Part shown: positions 52,251 to 61,353 of the stretch, one piece after another
Layout: each line of letters starts with the position of its first letter
Position numbering within the stretch: the first letter of the stretch is position 1
Assembly: GCA_024403455.1 (NCBI GenBank)
Contig: JAKSRR010000003.1
Location: 81,599 to 145,598 of the forward strand
DNA: 64,000 nt
Direction: 5' to 3'
From: Lachnospiraceae bacterium
GTDB taxonomy: Bacteria; Bacillota; Clostridia; Lachnospirales; Lachnospiraceae
The notes under the pieces: model-generated
What the model was told of the DNA's origin: nothing
Database searches by the model: none
The model's input: the letters and a program-made list of their open reading frames with translations, nothing else
Translations under genes and position numbers: made by a program

Positions 52251-53438
52251 TTATCTATACATTCCATAAAGTGGAATTAAAATACTAGCCATAACGAGTG
52301 CCACGATGACACCAATGGTAACTAACATTGCCGGCTCCATAATAGCCAGAAGTTTCTCCGTTGCATTGTCCGCTTCCTGCTCATAATAGTCAGCAAGCTT
52401 CTGATACATTTCGTCGGAGTTACCTGTGGACTCTCCCGTTGCAATCATGGACCATACCATATCTTCAAAAAGCTGCTCCGATTCCATGGAGTCAGAAAGC
52501 GCTCTTCCTTTTTCTACCTCTTCGCGGCAGGTCATTAGTTTGCCTCGCTGGAAGGTATTGGTTAAGGTCTGTCCACAGATCTCCAGTGCGTTCAAAATGA
52601 CAATACCACTGCTGGTGAGAATATACATGGTGCTGGAGAATCTGGAAATAACACTTTTCTCAAGTAATTTACTAAATACCGGAATATTACATTTTAATTT
52701 ATCTACTGCATAACGGCCGGCTTTGTTCTTTACAATCACCTGCCAGATCATAAGAAGCACTAAGATTCCAATCAGGATATACAACCACTTTGTCGTTAGG
52801 AAGGTACTCACACCCATAAAGAACCTGGTAATTCCTGGAATTTCTTTTCCCTCAAACATCTGGAAGAATTTAGGCATAACGAAGGTAAACAGCAAAATGA
52901 CAACACCTACCGTTACAAGCATCAGCATCACCGGATAAATCATGGCAGAAGTCACTCTGGACTTTGTCTTGTACCCTTTTTCATAGTAGACCGCCATTTT
53001 TGCGATTACATATTCCATAGAACCAGACTGCTCACCAATACGGAACATTTCAATCAGCATAGGTGGGAAAACATTTCCCAGTTTCTTCATGGTATCTGCA
53101 ACGGTATTACCCTTTTCCACAGACTCAATCAGATACATATAAACACGCTTCTTCTGCGGTTTCTTCTCTCTGGCGCTGATTTTCTGAAATACTTCGATAA
53201 CCGGGATACCGGCACTCATCATAATGGAAAACTCACGGCAGAATACAGACAATTCCTTCATCTTAAAACGATAAGGAATGTTCACATTATCTATGTTTCC
53301 CTTTTCTACGTAGCTGATACAAATCATGTTACGATTTTCCAGCATACGATAAAAGGTTGCTTCGTCCACCGCCTGGATAACATCCGTCACGATTTTACCA
53401 GTCTTATTGTCTCTGGCTTTAAATTTGTACTCGGGCAT
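52251..53438 (-). CDS. pilC: Type IV pilus platform protein PilC
   Basis: 395 residues, usual for PilC/GspF. Two repeated cytoplasmic domains of helices (FCREFSIMMSAGIPVIEVFQ, later FSSTMYILTSSGIVILNALE) and three membrane segments, the last (LVTIGVIVALVMASILIPLYG) at the end. It sits in the inner membrane and is turned by PilB to add pilin. 11 bases before the PilM-N start. Confidence 0.95.
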   Translation of the reverse strand: MPEYKFKARDNKTGKIVTDVIQAVDEATFYRMLENRNMICISYVEKGNIDNVNIPYRFKMKELSVFCREFSIMMSAGIPVIEVFQKISAREKKPQKKRVYMYLIESVEKGNTVADTMKKLGNVFPPMLIEMFRIGEQSGSMEYVIAKMAVYYEKGYKTKSRVTSAMIYPVMLMLVTVGVVILLFTFVMPKFFQMFEGKEIPGITRFFMGVSTFLTTKWLYILIGILVLLMIWQVIVKNKAGRYAVDKLKCNIPVFSKLLEKSVISRFSSTMYILTSSGIVILNALEICGQTLTNTFQRGKLMTCREEVEKGRALSDSMESEQLFEDMVWSMIATGESTGNSDEMYQKLADYYEQEADNATEKLLAIMEPAMLVTIGVIVALVMASILIPLYGMYR

Positions 53439-53476
53439 ACTCTTCTCTTCCTTCTACTTCGTAGTGTTTCAAAAAA

Positions 53477-54022
53477 CTACTGCATATAGATTGTGAGTGG
53501 CTTTTCTGATACCGTTACCCTCACATCATTTTCATCAAAAATCTGCACGTTAGCAAAAAATGCTCCCTGATTGTCTTTATAAATGGTAATCTGTGCTGAA
53601 AAACCATCATAAAATCCTTTATCTAAGACCGTATCATAGATCAGTGGTTGACCTTTCACCGAAAGATACTGGGTCGCCTCTGGGATACTCATACTCTTAT
53701 AGGTAAGCTCAGTATCTAACTCCACAGGAAATGTACGCATATACTCACCGCTGTTGTATTTTAACCGTCTGTCATTCACATCATCGGAGAACTGGTGATT
53801 CCAGCTCTTGGCAAACTCTGCGGACAAACCGTTTTCAATGATGGTTGCCATTTCTAATGCTTTATTCATACGCTTCATTTCTACGTAATTGTTCATAATC
53901 GTTGGAACAGTCATAGCCATAACCGTAAAAAAAATACTGACCATCGCTACGGTAACGATCATCTCCAACATTGTAAAACCGGCATTATTCTTTTTTCCCT
54001 TATGTACTCTTTTAGCGCTCAA
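53477..54022 (-). CDS. Minor pseudopilin
   Basis: 181 residues. KKNNAGFTMLEMIVTVAMVS is a standard prepilin site (G|FTMLEM) with Glu5. The start is TTG, overlapping the previous gene by 11 bases; no good ribosome site at proper distance, so coupling is likely. The soluble domain (LDTELTYKSMSIPEATQYLS) has the general minor-pilin form. Likely part of the priming tip complex. Confidence 0.85.
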   Translation of the reverse strand: MSAKRVHKGKKNNAGFTMLEMIVTVAMVSIFFTVMAMTVPTIMNNYVEMKRMNKALEMATIIENGLSAEFAKSWNHQFSDDVNDRRLKYNSGEYMRTFPVELDTELTYKSMSIPEATQYLSVKGQPLIYDTVLDKGFYDGFSAQITIYKDNQGAFFANVQIFDENDVRVTVSEKPLTIYMQ

Positions 54023-54365
54023 TGTATTTTACAAAAGCTCCCTGATGAATCATGGTCATCTGCATCTGTCCGTTCGTTCCGCCCACACCATTTGCGGGTG
54101 TAATCGTATAGTTCACCGCACAATCCGTTACAGAATCAAAGGTTCCAATAGCAGCCAAATCTGCTTTTTTATGCGCCGCATTCACCATCTTCATATCCTC
54201 AGATAATTTTTCTCTAGCTTCATAATTATCAATCGTAATTTGGTTGGATGCTGAAAAACTGGTAGTCACAAAACTAATGGTAATAGCAAAAAAAGCCAAA
54301 CTAATGACTACTTCCATTAAAGTTTCCCCAGTATTTTGTTTTAACACTTTCCAATAGTTTTTCAT
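54012..54365 (-). CDS. Minor pseudopilin with unusual cleavage site
   Basis: 117 residues. The leader reads KQNTGETLMEVVISLAFFAI: G|ETLMEV with Glu in place of Phe at mature position 1, Glu5 kept. The soluble part is short (DSVTDCAVNYTITPANGVGG). It lies one base after the stop of the next pilin-like gene. Position in the operon supports a minor pseudopilin of the GspI/PilV type. Confidence 0.8.
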   Translation of the reverse strand: MKNYWKVLKQNTGETLMEVVISLAFFAITISFVTTSFSASNQITIDNYEAREKLSEDMKMVNAAHKKADLAAIGTFDSVTDCAVNYTITPANGVGGTNGQMQMTMIHQGAFVKYIER

Positions 54366-54366
54366 T

Positions 54367-54801
54367 CTATTCCTTCGCCATAATGTCCTTCACATAATAC
54401 AAACGCAGGGACGAACCACTTTTATATACAGCATTTACCGTATATGTTTTTCCTTCAAAGGCAACCACATAATCCGCAGTATAGTCTGCATATCCCTTTA
54501 CCGTTACTGGTCCACCTTCAAATCCCGTGAATTTCACTTCGCTTCGATTTTCAAAGATTCTAGCCTGATACAAGCGGGAACTCGTATCTAATAATTCATT
54601 ATTAATCTGCTGGAAGACAGAACTCACATATACCGTTGCCTGATCTGTGATAGTTTCCTCTACCAGCCCCGTCGTGGACGCTCTGGCTGCCATCAGCATA
54701 TTGGTACAGAGCACAATAAGAAGCGCAAAAACTGCGATGATAATGAGAAGCGATGCTCCCCTATTATTATTCACCTGTTTCAGTCGCTGTCGTAGCTTCA
54801 T
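54367..54801 (-). CDS. PilX-like minor pseudopilin
   Basis: 144 residues. NNNRGASLLIIIAVFALLIV replaces the usual FT-xxE with G|ASLL and no Glu5, the pattern of PilX/GspK-type tip pilins. The soluble part has strands and ends YYVKDIMAKE. First gene of the assembly operon, 93 bases after the cyclase stop. Confidence 0.78.
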   Translation of the reverse strand: MKLRQRLKQVNNNRGASLLIIIAVFALLIVLCTNMLMAARASTTGLVEETITDQATVYVSSVFQQINNELLDTSSRLYQARIFENRSEVKFTGFEGGPVTVKGYADYTADYVVAFEGKTYTVNAVYKSGSSLRLYYVKDIMAKE

Positions 54802-54839
54802 ACACTTTCCTTTTGGGTTAACTTTCTCTAACTATATTT

Positions 54840-54875
54840 TCGGATAAATGGGCTTCCTTTTTAGTCGCTGTCCGA
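54840..54875. promoter_or_regulatory. Inverted repeat upstream of the pilus operon
   Basis: TCGGATA at one end and TGTCCGA at the other frame a 36-base stretch before the first pilus gene. The same half-sites, joined by only three bases, occur before the giant pseudopilin gene. A shared regulator is possible. Confidence 0.4.
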
Positions 54876-54894
54876 AAAAATTTCTACTTTTTTC

Positions 54895-57723
54895 CTACTT
54901 TTTCGTAAACCGGAACACATTATGCTCCGTATCACCATCCGCAATCTTCTGCTGCAATGTCGCAATATAAAGCTCCAGGGCTGGGTCGTTTTCCGAAGCA
55001 TCCTTCACCTTTTCAAAGTAAGCCATGGATTCTTCCATCTGTCCTAAGTGGAACAGACGAACGGCTTCCCTAAAATCTTTACTAGTCTTTAATCGCTCCG
55101 TCTTTCTGGTTTCATCGAGACAGTCTAAGACTTCATATAATGCCTTCACTTCATTGACACCAGCAACCTGTACCATACCAAGATAACGCATGTTCATGCT
55201 GTCTGGATCAGACATACGATCCAAGGTATCCTTGGAAATCAGCATGGCCGTATTGTAGGTCTTAGTAAGTGATTCCAGTCTAGAGCTGATATTTACGGTA
55301 TTGGAAATAACAGTTCCACTGAGTCTTTCATCTTCACCGACAATACCAACACGAGCCATACCAGAGTGAATACCAATACCAATATTGATAGAGCTAACAC
55401 CCATTTCCTTAGCAGTTTCTGGATTCAATACAACCTCATGATACAGCTCAATACCCGCTTCCACTGCATCATCTGCGTTCTCAAAAAGTGCCATCACTGC
55501 ATCGCCAATATACTTATCAACGAAACCATTATGTTTTCGGATAATCGGACCGGCTTTACCATAAATAACATTCACGAACTCAAAGTTTTCCTTTGCCGTC
55601 ATCATCTCAGAGTTCAGTGAGAATGCACGAATATCGCAGAACAGAACCGTTAGATCTGCACTCTCTGCATCACCTAGGGCAAGATCTGTGAAATTCTCCT
55701 TATGTAGCAATTCACGGAATTTTTCTGGAACAAACTTATAATAGAATTTCTCGTTCTTATCCTTTTGAGCAAAATATTCATCCAGACGGCTAGCCATATC
55801 ATTTACACCCTTACAGATGGCACCAACCTCATCTGTTGACTTATAGTCAACACGCGCCGAAAAATCTCCCTTTGCGATTTTCGAAACTGCCACGCTGGCT
55901 TTCTTTAATGCCCTCGCATTCATGATGGACACAAAAATGAGTGCAATAATCAAAATCGGAACACAGATAATCATGGGACGCATGGTCTCAATCAGCATCT
56001 GACGTATCTTTTCATTAACAAAGGTACAATCGAAAGATAACTCAAATAACGCAACAGCATCTCCTGCTTCATTGTATAAGAAGGTATCTGCAACCATAAA
56101 TTCCGCTACATTGGAATACGCTTTTGTAATAAGCGTTCCGGTAACCTCATCATATACACCATCACGTTCCACAAACTCCCCATATTCATCAGTCTGCAAA
56201 TACGTTCCCATAAAGGGTTGTGCAAAATATGCACTGCCTGCCAGAAGAGTGTATGCTTTCTCCGTATTGCACAAATATATGCCTGCTTCTAAAAATCCAC
56301 TCCAAGAGCGGTTATTATATCCAACTAATTTCTGCAGTTGGTGATACAGTAGTTCTGCACTTCCATCTTCCGCGCAGGCGTTCGTCCGCATTTGTTCGAT
56401 CATCTCCACATCCAACTGCATCTCTGCCAGTTCAGATACGGCAAACATTTCTTTTTGTATTTCCTCCATGTAGTTTTCCTTAACATTTTTGTTAATCAGC
56501 AAAAACATTATGACTACACAGACCCCAACAACAGGCAAATTCAGCAATAACTGTTTTGAAATAATGCCTAATCTCCAGCGCATTAAACAGCCAATCGCAA
56601 GTGCTAAACCTAAGCACAGAAATACAAGTGCCGGAATCCACAGATATAGTGATGCCCACTCAACAATGGTGTAGGAAAATGGAAGGGCATACCCATTTTC
56701 CATCGGAATGATTTCCTCTTCCGTAGCAAGGAGTACCGTATCACAGGCTAAAATCGCCATCATGCCATTACGAAGAGTATAGGCTCCTGTAAATAAAAAC
56801 TCATAATATACATAGTTTTCATCAAAACCACATTCTTCAATCGCTTCGCCATAGAAATCATCAATGGTTAAATAGTCGAGACATTCACCATCTTCTATGT
56901 ACTTCACCTCTCCCATATGAATACCAGAAGGTACCACAACACCATCCCCATATAAAACTGCACTGTATGGGATAAATCCATCTGGATTTTCATAGAGATC
57001 GAATGTTTCTTTATAAAGGAATTCGTATTCTCCATTGGCTGTCAATAAACCAATTTCACCATTAGCAAATGTTACACAGTAGTTACCTTTATAGTCCGCT
57101 CTAACATCCACCGCGAATACATCATCTTCCCGCTGGTAAATTGCTCTTACCGTAAGCACACGACTTTTGGGTTCAAGCGCATAAAATACCAAGTTTCCTT
57201 CTTCATTGCGGTAAACAATCTGCAATGCATCGTCATAGTACTGCATAGCACAAATGTAAGCATCTCCGTGGGGTGCATTCATCTCATGCTCAACTTCGAA
57301 ACGTCCTACTTCGCCTACCAGTTGACCTTCCTGGTCAAATTCCATTATGATCTCTCTGGCAGTCCGGTTCGTATTTTCTTCTATCTCCTCCAGAACAACA
57401 TAAAGCTGATCCTCTGGTCCAAATTCTGCAACGGTCAGATATGCCCCAGGATATGCTTTTAGCTGTGAAGCACAAATAACATATTCTAGATTTTCATCTT
57501 CATCAAATACATAAATCCGTTCACCGCAGTCATTGACTGCAAGTCTGCCATCTTCACTGTTTACCACAAACTGGGGATCCATAAAGAATGCGCTTTTAAA
57601 ATCTCCATAATTTCTAGTTGGAGCCAGTTTCCAAAAAACAAACAGCGCAGCCGCAATGCAAAGCAGCATGATTGCAAACCATGGTCGCAACAAGAAAATT
57701 CTTTTGGATGATTTTTTCTCCAT
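54895..57723 (-). CDS. Class III adenylate/guanylate cyclase with large outer sensor
   Basis: 942 residues from an ATG behind GGAG. A membrane helix near the N-terminus is followed by ~330 residues of repeated beta segments (EDGRLAVNDCGERIYVFDED, later ANGEIGLLTANGEYEFLYKE), propeller-like. Two more helices, a second outer region (~420-580), a helix and a HAMP domain (KIAKGDFSARVDYKSTDEVG) lead to the catalytic domain: LTVLFCDIRAFS holds the first metal Asp (~697) and VDKYIGDAVMALF the second plus a Lys typical of adenylate cyclase. A short TPR-like end closes it. cAMP is probable; the signal is unknown. Confidence 0.88.
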   Translation of the reverse strand: MEKKSSKRIFLLRPWFAIMLLCIAAALFVFWKLAPTRNYGDFKSAFFMDPQFVVNSEDGRLAVNDCGERIYVFDEDENLEYVICASQLKAYPGAYLTVAEFGPEDQLYVVLEEIEENTNRTAREIIMEFDQEGQLVGEVGRFEVEHEMNAPHGDAYICAMQYYDDALQIVYRNEEGNLVFYALEPKSRVLTVRAIYQREDDVFAVDVRADYKGNYCVTFANGEIGLLTANGEYEFLYKETFDLYENPDGFIPYSAVLYGDGVVVPSGIHMGEVKYIEDGECLDYLTIDDFYGEAIEECGFDENYVYYEFLFTGAYTLRNGMMAILACDTVLLATEEEIIPMENGYALPFSYTIVEWASLYLWIPALVFLCLGLALAIGCLMRWRLGIISKQLLLNLPVVGVCVVIMFLLINKNVKENYMEEIQKEMFAVSELAEMQLDVEMIEQMRTNACAEDGSAELLYHQLQKLVGYNNRSWSGFLEAGIYLCNTEKAYTLLAGSAYFAQPFMGTYLQTDEYGEFVERDGVYDEVTGTLITKAYSNVAEFMVADTFLYNEAGDAVALFELSFDCTFVNEKIRQMLIETMRPMIICVPILIIALIFVSIMNARALKKASVAVSKIAKGDFSARVDYKSTDEVGAICKGVNDMASRLDEYFAQKDKNEKFYYKFVPEKFRELLHKENFTDLALGDAESADLTVLFCDIRAFSLNSEMMTAKENFEFVNVIYGKAGPIIRKHNGFVDKYIGDAVMALFENADDAVEAGIELYHEVVLNPETAKEMGVSSINIGIGIHSGMARVGIVGEDERLSGTVISNTVNISSRLESLTKTYNTAMLISKDTLDRMSDPDSMNMRYLGMVQVAGVNEVKALYEVLDCLDETRKTERLKTSKDFREAVRLFHLGQMEESMAYFEKVKDASENDPALELYIATLQQKIADGDTEHNVFRFTKK

Positions 57724-57766
57724 GTATTTCTCCAATCTGTGTCTATAAATCCTTCTTACATTTTAA

Positions 57767-58537
57767 TTACTGTAAGCCTGCCAGTGTCTTATTTAAAGAC
57801 TCCAGCGCTTTCTTAATATTTCCGCTAGTTTCAGCCATACCCTGCGCTAGCTTCTCAACCTCTGTAGCAACAACAGCAAATCCCTTACCAGCTTCTCCCG
57901 CTCTCGCAGCCTCAATGGATGCATTTAATGCAAGTATCTTCTGCCTGGAACTAAATCCTTCAATCTGCTTTGTGCTATCATTCGCTGCAACAATCTGGTT
58001 TGTCGCAGTGGAAATTCCATTCTGCAGTTTGGTAAGAAGCGCACCATTCTTCCAGCTGTTATAACTGGAGCGCACAAACATATTGATTACATCTCCTAGC
58101 AGATTAGCAGATGCCTCAATCTGTTTTCTAGTCTTTACATTCACTTTTTGCAACGCTGCAATATATTTGTCTTCATTGATATCCAATTCTCTTGCAGTCT
58201 GTCTGAATGCCTCCTCATCTGGAGTTTCTGGTAAAACCTGTCCACCAATGACGCTTCCTAAAACAGTACCATCCTCTAAAGTAATGGGAATTCCAAAATC
58301 GACCAAACCCGCATGACAGGAGTACACACCTTTGCCTTCACGGTCGTTCTTTTCGCAACGTTTGCAGCCTTCTTTACTGCCTCTGGTTAACTTAATACAA
58401 AAGTCTGTGAAATTATAACAATCACTAATATACTTTCCATCTGCGCCAACAGCCACTGTTGCCAGACCAGTGCTCTCTGCCCAGTTTTTCATTATTTCCT
58501 CGAATTTTGTCATGTCACAAAAGTCTTGAATATTCAT
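57767..58537 (-). CDS. PocR-domain soluble chemoreceptor-like protein
   Basis: 256 residues, no membrane segment. The N-terminal ~150 residues are a PocR-type sensory domain ([19 protein letters not shown], then [20 protein letters not shown]) with Cys that can bind a metal or haem-like ligand. The C-terminal ~90 residues have [20 protein letters not shown] and [11 protein letters not shown], the signalling tip of methyl-accepting proteins, but only about half its usual length. AGGAGG precedes the ATG. May signal to CheA or act as an adaptor. Confidence 0.88.
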   Translation of the reverse strand: MNIQDFCDMTKFEEIMKNWAESTGLATVAVGADGKYISDCYNFTDFCIKLTRGSKEGCKRCEKNDREGKGVYSCHAGLVDFGIPITLEDGTVLGSVIGGQVLPETPDEEAFRQTARELDINEDKYIAALQKVNVKTRKQIEASANLLGDVINMFVRSSYNSWKNGALLTKLQNGISTATNQIVAANDSTKQIEGFSSRQKILALNASIEAARAGEAGKGFAVVATEVEKLAQGMAETSGNIKKALESLNKTLAGLQ

Positions 58538-58664
58538 CCTTTTTGCCTCCTGATTTGTATTCTATTTATACCAGAGTATAAACCCCCATATTCTGTTTTA
58601 TTATACCACGTTTATTACAAATTCTTTACATTTTCATCAAAACTATAGCAATGTGCCACTGCTT

Positions 58665-58691
58665 CATCAAAAAAACCTGCCTCCGCAGGTT
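58665..58691 (-). terminator. Terminator of the ABC-F gene
   Basis: AACCTGC-CTCC-GCAGGTT with seven T on the minus strand, 38 bases after the stop. Confidence 0.9.
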
Positions 58692-58729
58692 CTTTTGGTT
58701 TAGACACATCGCAATACCGATGCTTCCCA

Positions 58730-60283
58730 TTAAATTTTTGTACTCCACTGACTGCAATCCCAAACCTCGTCGACCAATCCTTCATAGAAGTCTGGTTCAT
58801 GGCATACCATAAGTAGGGTTCCACCATACTCTTTCAAAGCTCGTTTCAGTTCATCCTTTGCATCCACATCCAAATGATTCGTGGGCTCGTCTAACAAAAG
58901 TACATTGGTTTCCTGATTCAAGATTTTACATAACCTAAGCTTCGCCTGCTCTCCACCAGAAAGCACCTTCACCTTACTTTCAATATGTTTGGTCGTCAAT
59001 CCGCATTTTGCAAGAATTGCTCTTACTTCTGCCTGATTAAGAGACGGAAACGTATTCCATACTTCTTCGATACAGGTCGTCTGGATGTCCTGACTCATTT
59101 CCTGTTCAAAATATCCTATCGCCAGATTTTCTCCTTGCTTAACCTGACCATCCAAGGGTTTTATTAATCCTAGAAGACTCTTTAACAATGTGGATTTACC
59201 AATACCATTGGCTCCCGTTAATGCAATCTTCTTTTTCCTTTCCAGGAATAAATCTAACGGCTTTGACAAAGGACCGTCATAGCCAATCACCATCTCCTTG
59301 GTTTCAAATATATATTTTCCTGGCGTTCTTGCTTCTTTAAAATAAAACTCTGGCTTTGGCTTTTCTGCCGCTAGTTCAATTACTTCCATCTTATCCAGTT
59401 TCTTCTGTCTGGACATGGCCATATTTCTAGTAGCTACGCGAGCCTTGTTTCTAGCAACAAAGTCTTCCAATTCTGCAATTTCCTTTTGCTGCTTCTTATA
59501 TGCCGCTTCTAGCTGGCTTTTCTGCATCTCATATACTTTTTGGAAATCATCATAATTTCCTACGTAGCGGGTCAGCTTGCAGTGATCCATATGATAGATG
59601 ATATTTACCACACTATTTAAAAAGGGAATATCATGGGAAATCAGGATGAACGCATTTTCATATTCCTGTAAATATCGTGTGAGCCATACGATATGTTCCG
59701 CGTCTAAATAGTTTGTTGGCTCGTCTAAAAGCAGAATATCCGGCTTCTCCAGTAGTAATTTTGCAAGTAATATCTTCGTTCTCTGTCCACCGGAAAGATC
59801 GCTGACATCACGGTCTAGTCCAAGATCTAAGATACCTAAAGCCCTAGCCACTTCCTCCACTTTTGCATCAATCATGTAAAAATCGTGATACTCCAGAAGA
59901 TCAGTTAAGGTTCCAACCTCTTCCATGAGTTCATTCATTCTATTTTCATCAGCAGAAGCCATTTCTTCATACATGGCATTCATCTGCCCTTCCATTTCAT
60001 AAAGAAAGTTGAAAGCACTACGAAGAACATCACCAATGGTCATCCCTTTTTCTAACACAGTATGCTGATCCAAATACCCTGCACGAACACGCTTACTCCA
60101 TTCAACTTTTCCTTCCTCTGGAGCCTGTTTTCCTGTAATAACATTCATGAAGGTTGATTTTCCCTCACCATTGGCTCCCACAAGACCAATGTGTTCTCCT
60201 TTTAATAGTCTGAAGGAAACATCATCAAAAATTGCACGATCACCAAATCCGTGGGTTACATGTTCTACATTTAAAATACTCAT
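58730..60283 (-). CDS. ABC-F family ATPase
   Basis: 517 residues from the ATG MSILNVEHVTHGFGD; an ATG nine codons upstream lies closer to the hairpin. Two ABC domains: GANGEGKSTFMN with LSGGQRTKILLAKLL and LLLDEPTNYLD, then GANGIGKSTLLK with LSGGEQAKLRL and LLLDEPTNHLD, joined by a charged helical linker (KKQQKEIAELEDFVARNKAR). No membrane part. This is the YkpA/YbiT-like ABC-F group that acts on the ribosome. Some ABC-F proteins give antibiotic resistance, but this group mostly does not. Confidence 0.93.
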   Translation of the reverse strand: MSILNVEHVTHGFGDRAIFDDVSFRLLKGEHIGLVGANGEGKSTFMNVITGKQAPEEGKVEWSKRVRAGYLDQHTVLEKGMTIGDVLRSAFNFLYEMEGQMNAMYEEMASADENRMNELMEEVGTLTDLLEYHDFYMIDAKVEEVARALGILDLGLDRDVSDLSGGQRTKILLAKLLLEKPDILLLDEPTNYLDAEHIVWLTRYLQEYENAFILISHDIPFLNSVVNIIYHMDHCKLTRYVGNYDDFQKVYEMQKSQLEAAYKKQQKEIAELEDFVARNKARVATRNMAMSRQKKLDKMEVIELAAEKPKPEFYFKEARTPGKYIFETKEMVIGYDGPLSKPLDLFLERKKKIALTGANGIGKSTLLKSLLGLIKPLDGQVKQGENLAIGYFEQEMSQDIQTTCIEEVWNTFPSLNQAEVRAILAKCGLTTKHIESKVKVLSGGEQAKLRLCKILNQETNVLLLDEPTNHLDVDAKDELKRALKEYGGTLLMVCHEPDFYEGLVDEVWDCSQWSTKI

Positions 60284-60313
60284 CTTTTCATCCTGCTTTT
60301 TCTTTTTCATAAA

Positions 60314-60357
60314 CAGAACGTCTGAAATGTCCTCTCCAGGGCACCCCAGACGTTCTG
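60314..60357 (-). promoter_or_regulatory. Hairpin before the ABC-F gene
   Basis: CAGAACGTCTG and CAGACGTTCTG make a perfect 11-base stem with a 22-base loop, ending in TTTAT on the minus strand. It stands between the chemoreceptor-like gene and the ABC-F start: terminator of the first, or leader attenuator of the second. Confidence 0.6.
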
Positions 60358-60387
60358 CATTATCTCTTTTTTATCAGTGGCTACAAA

Positions 60388-61200
60388 TTACTTTTTCATT
60401 CTCTTTGCAAGTTCACCAGTAAGTTCTTCGATTTCCTTAATGCCACTAAGAAGCGCATCGGTTTCTGACTTCTGCTTATCCTGTGCCTCAGAAACACTGG
60501 TTAATGCTTTCTGCATCTTAGTTACATCTTCATCAATGCTCTTTAAAAGTTCAAAAATCTTGTTGGAAGAATCCTTCGTGTTACCTGCCAGTTCACGCAT
60601 ATTCTGCGCAACAACAGCAAATCCTTTTCCAGCTTCACCACTTCTTGCCGCCTCAATAGAAGCATTCAGAGCAAGGATATTGGTCTTATTTGAGATTGCG
60701 TTAATATCTTTAACGAAGGTCTGGATTTCCGTAATGTTCTTTAACAGTTTCTCAATAGAACTCTGCAACACAGCAGATTCAGAAGAAATCTCGTCACTGG
60801 ACTCGTGAATGGTCTCCATGCTGCCAGATGCATTGTTAATATTGTTTAATAGCTTCTCTGCAGTAGCAGTGGTAAAATTCTCATTCTCTAAGCTGATGGC
60901 AATTCCCATGGTTCCCACGGTTTCACTGCCATCCTTAATAGGAATCATAATTGCCTTAAACTCAAAACCATATACGGAAGCGGGCATCACTGCTTCCATC
61001 TTCTTTCCAGACTGGAATACCTGCCACATGGGATCATCATGGTTTAACTCATCACCAACATGAATGTCGGCAACAATCTTATCTCCCTTCCAGTAACCAA
61101 GGAAATTATATCCATCGGTGATACTCATCATCATATCAAGTCCTAATGCGTTCTTGATAACAGGTACAGTCTCTAAATACTTTTCTAAAACTTCGTTCAT
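60388..61200 (-). CDS. Soluble chemoreceptor-like protein
   Basis: 270 residues without membrane segments. The N-terminal ~115 residues ([20 protein letters not shown], then [17 protein letters not shown]) form a sensor of the YfmS-like type, ending GTMGIAIS. The C-terminal part is a methyl-accepting signalling helix hairpin with [20 protein letters not shown] and [12 protein letters not shown], long enough to contact CheA/CheW. No adaptation Gln/Glu sites clearly seen. AAAGGGG before the ATG. Confidence 0.9.
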   Translation of the reverse strand: MNEVLEKYLETVPVIKNALGLDMMMSITDGYNFLGYWKGDKIVADIHVGDELNHDDPMWQVFQSGKKMEAVMPASVYGFEFKAIMIPIKDGSETVGTMGIAISLENENFTTATAEKLLNNINNASGSMETIHESSDEISSESAVLQSSIEKLLKNITEIQTFVKDINAISNKTNILALNASIEAARSGEAGKGFAVVAQNMRELAGNTKDSSNKIFELLKSIDEDVTKMQKALTSVSEAQDKQKSETDALLSGIKEIEELTGELAKRMKK

Positions 61201-61308
61201 TTTTAACCCCTTTCATGCTGCAGTGCCCACCCTTACGGAATTTCCCCAAGCATCAGCACATATTTTTTATATTATACTACGATTCATTCCTTATCGGAAA
61301 TAATAATT

Positions 61309-61336
61309 AAAAAAGGCCTCTGATTTCTCAGAGGCC
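61309..61336 (-). terminator. Terminator of glgP
   Basis: GGCCTCTGA-TTTC-TCAGAGGCC with six T on the minus strand, 18 bases after the stop. Confidence 0.93.
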
Positions 61337-61353
61337 CGTAAACTGTACAAAAG

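Noticed and set aside
58615-58827. Small minus-strand frame downstream of the ABC-F gene
   Set aside because: It overlaps the ABC-F end in another frame and runs through its terminator.
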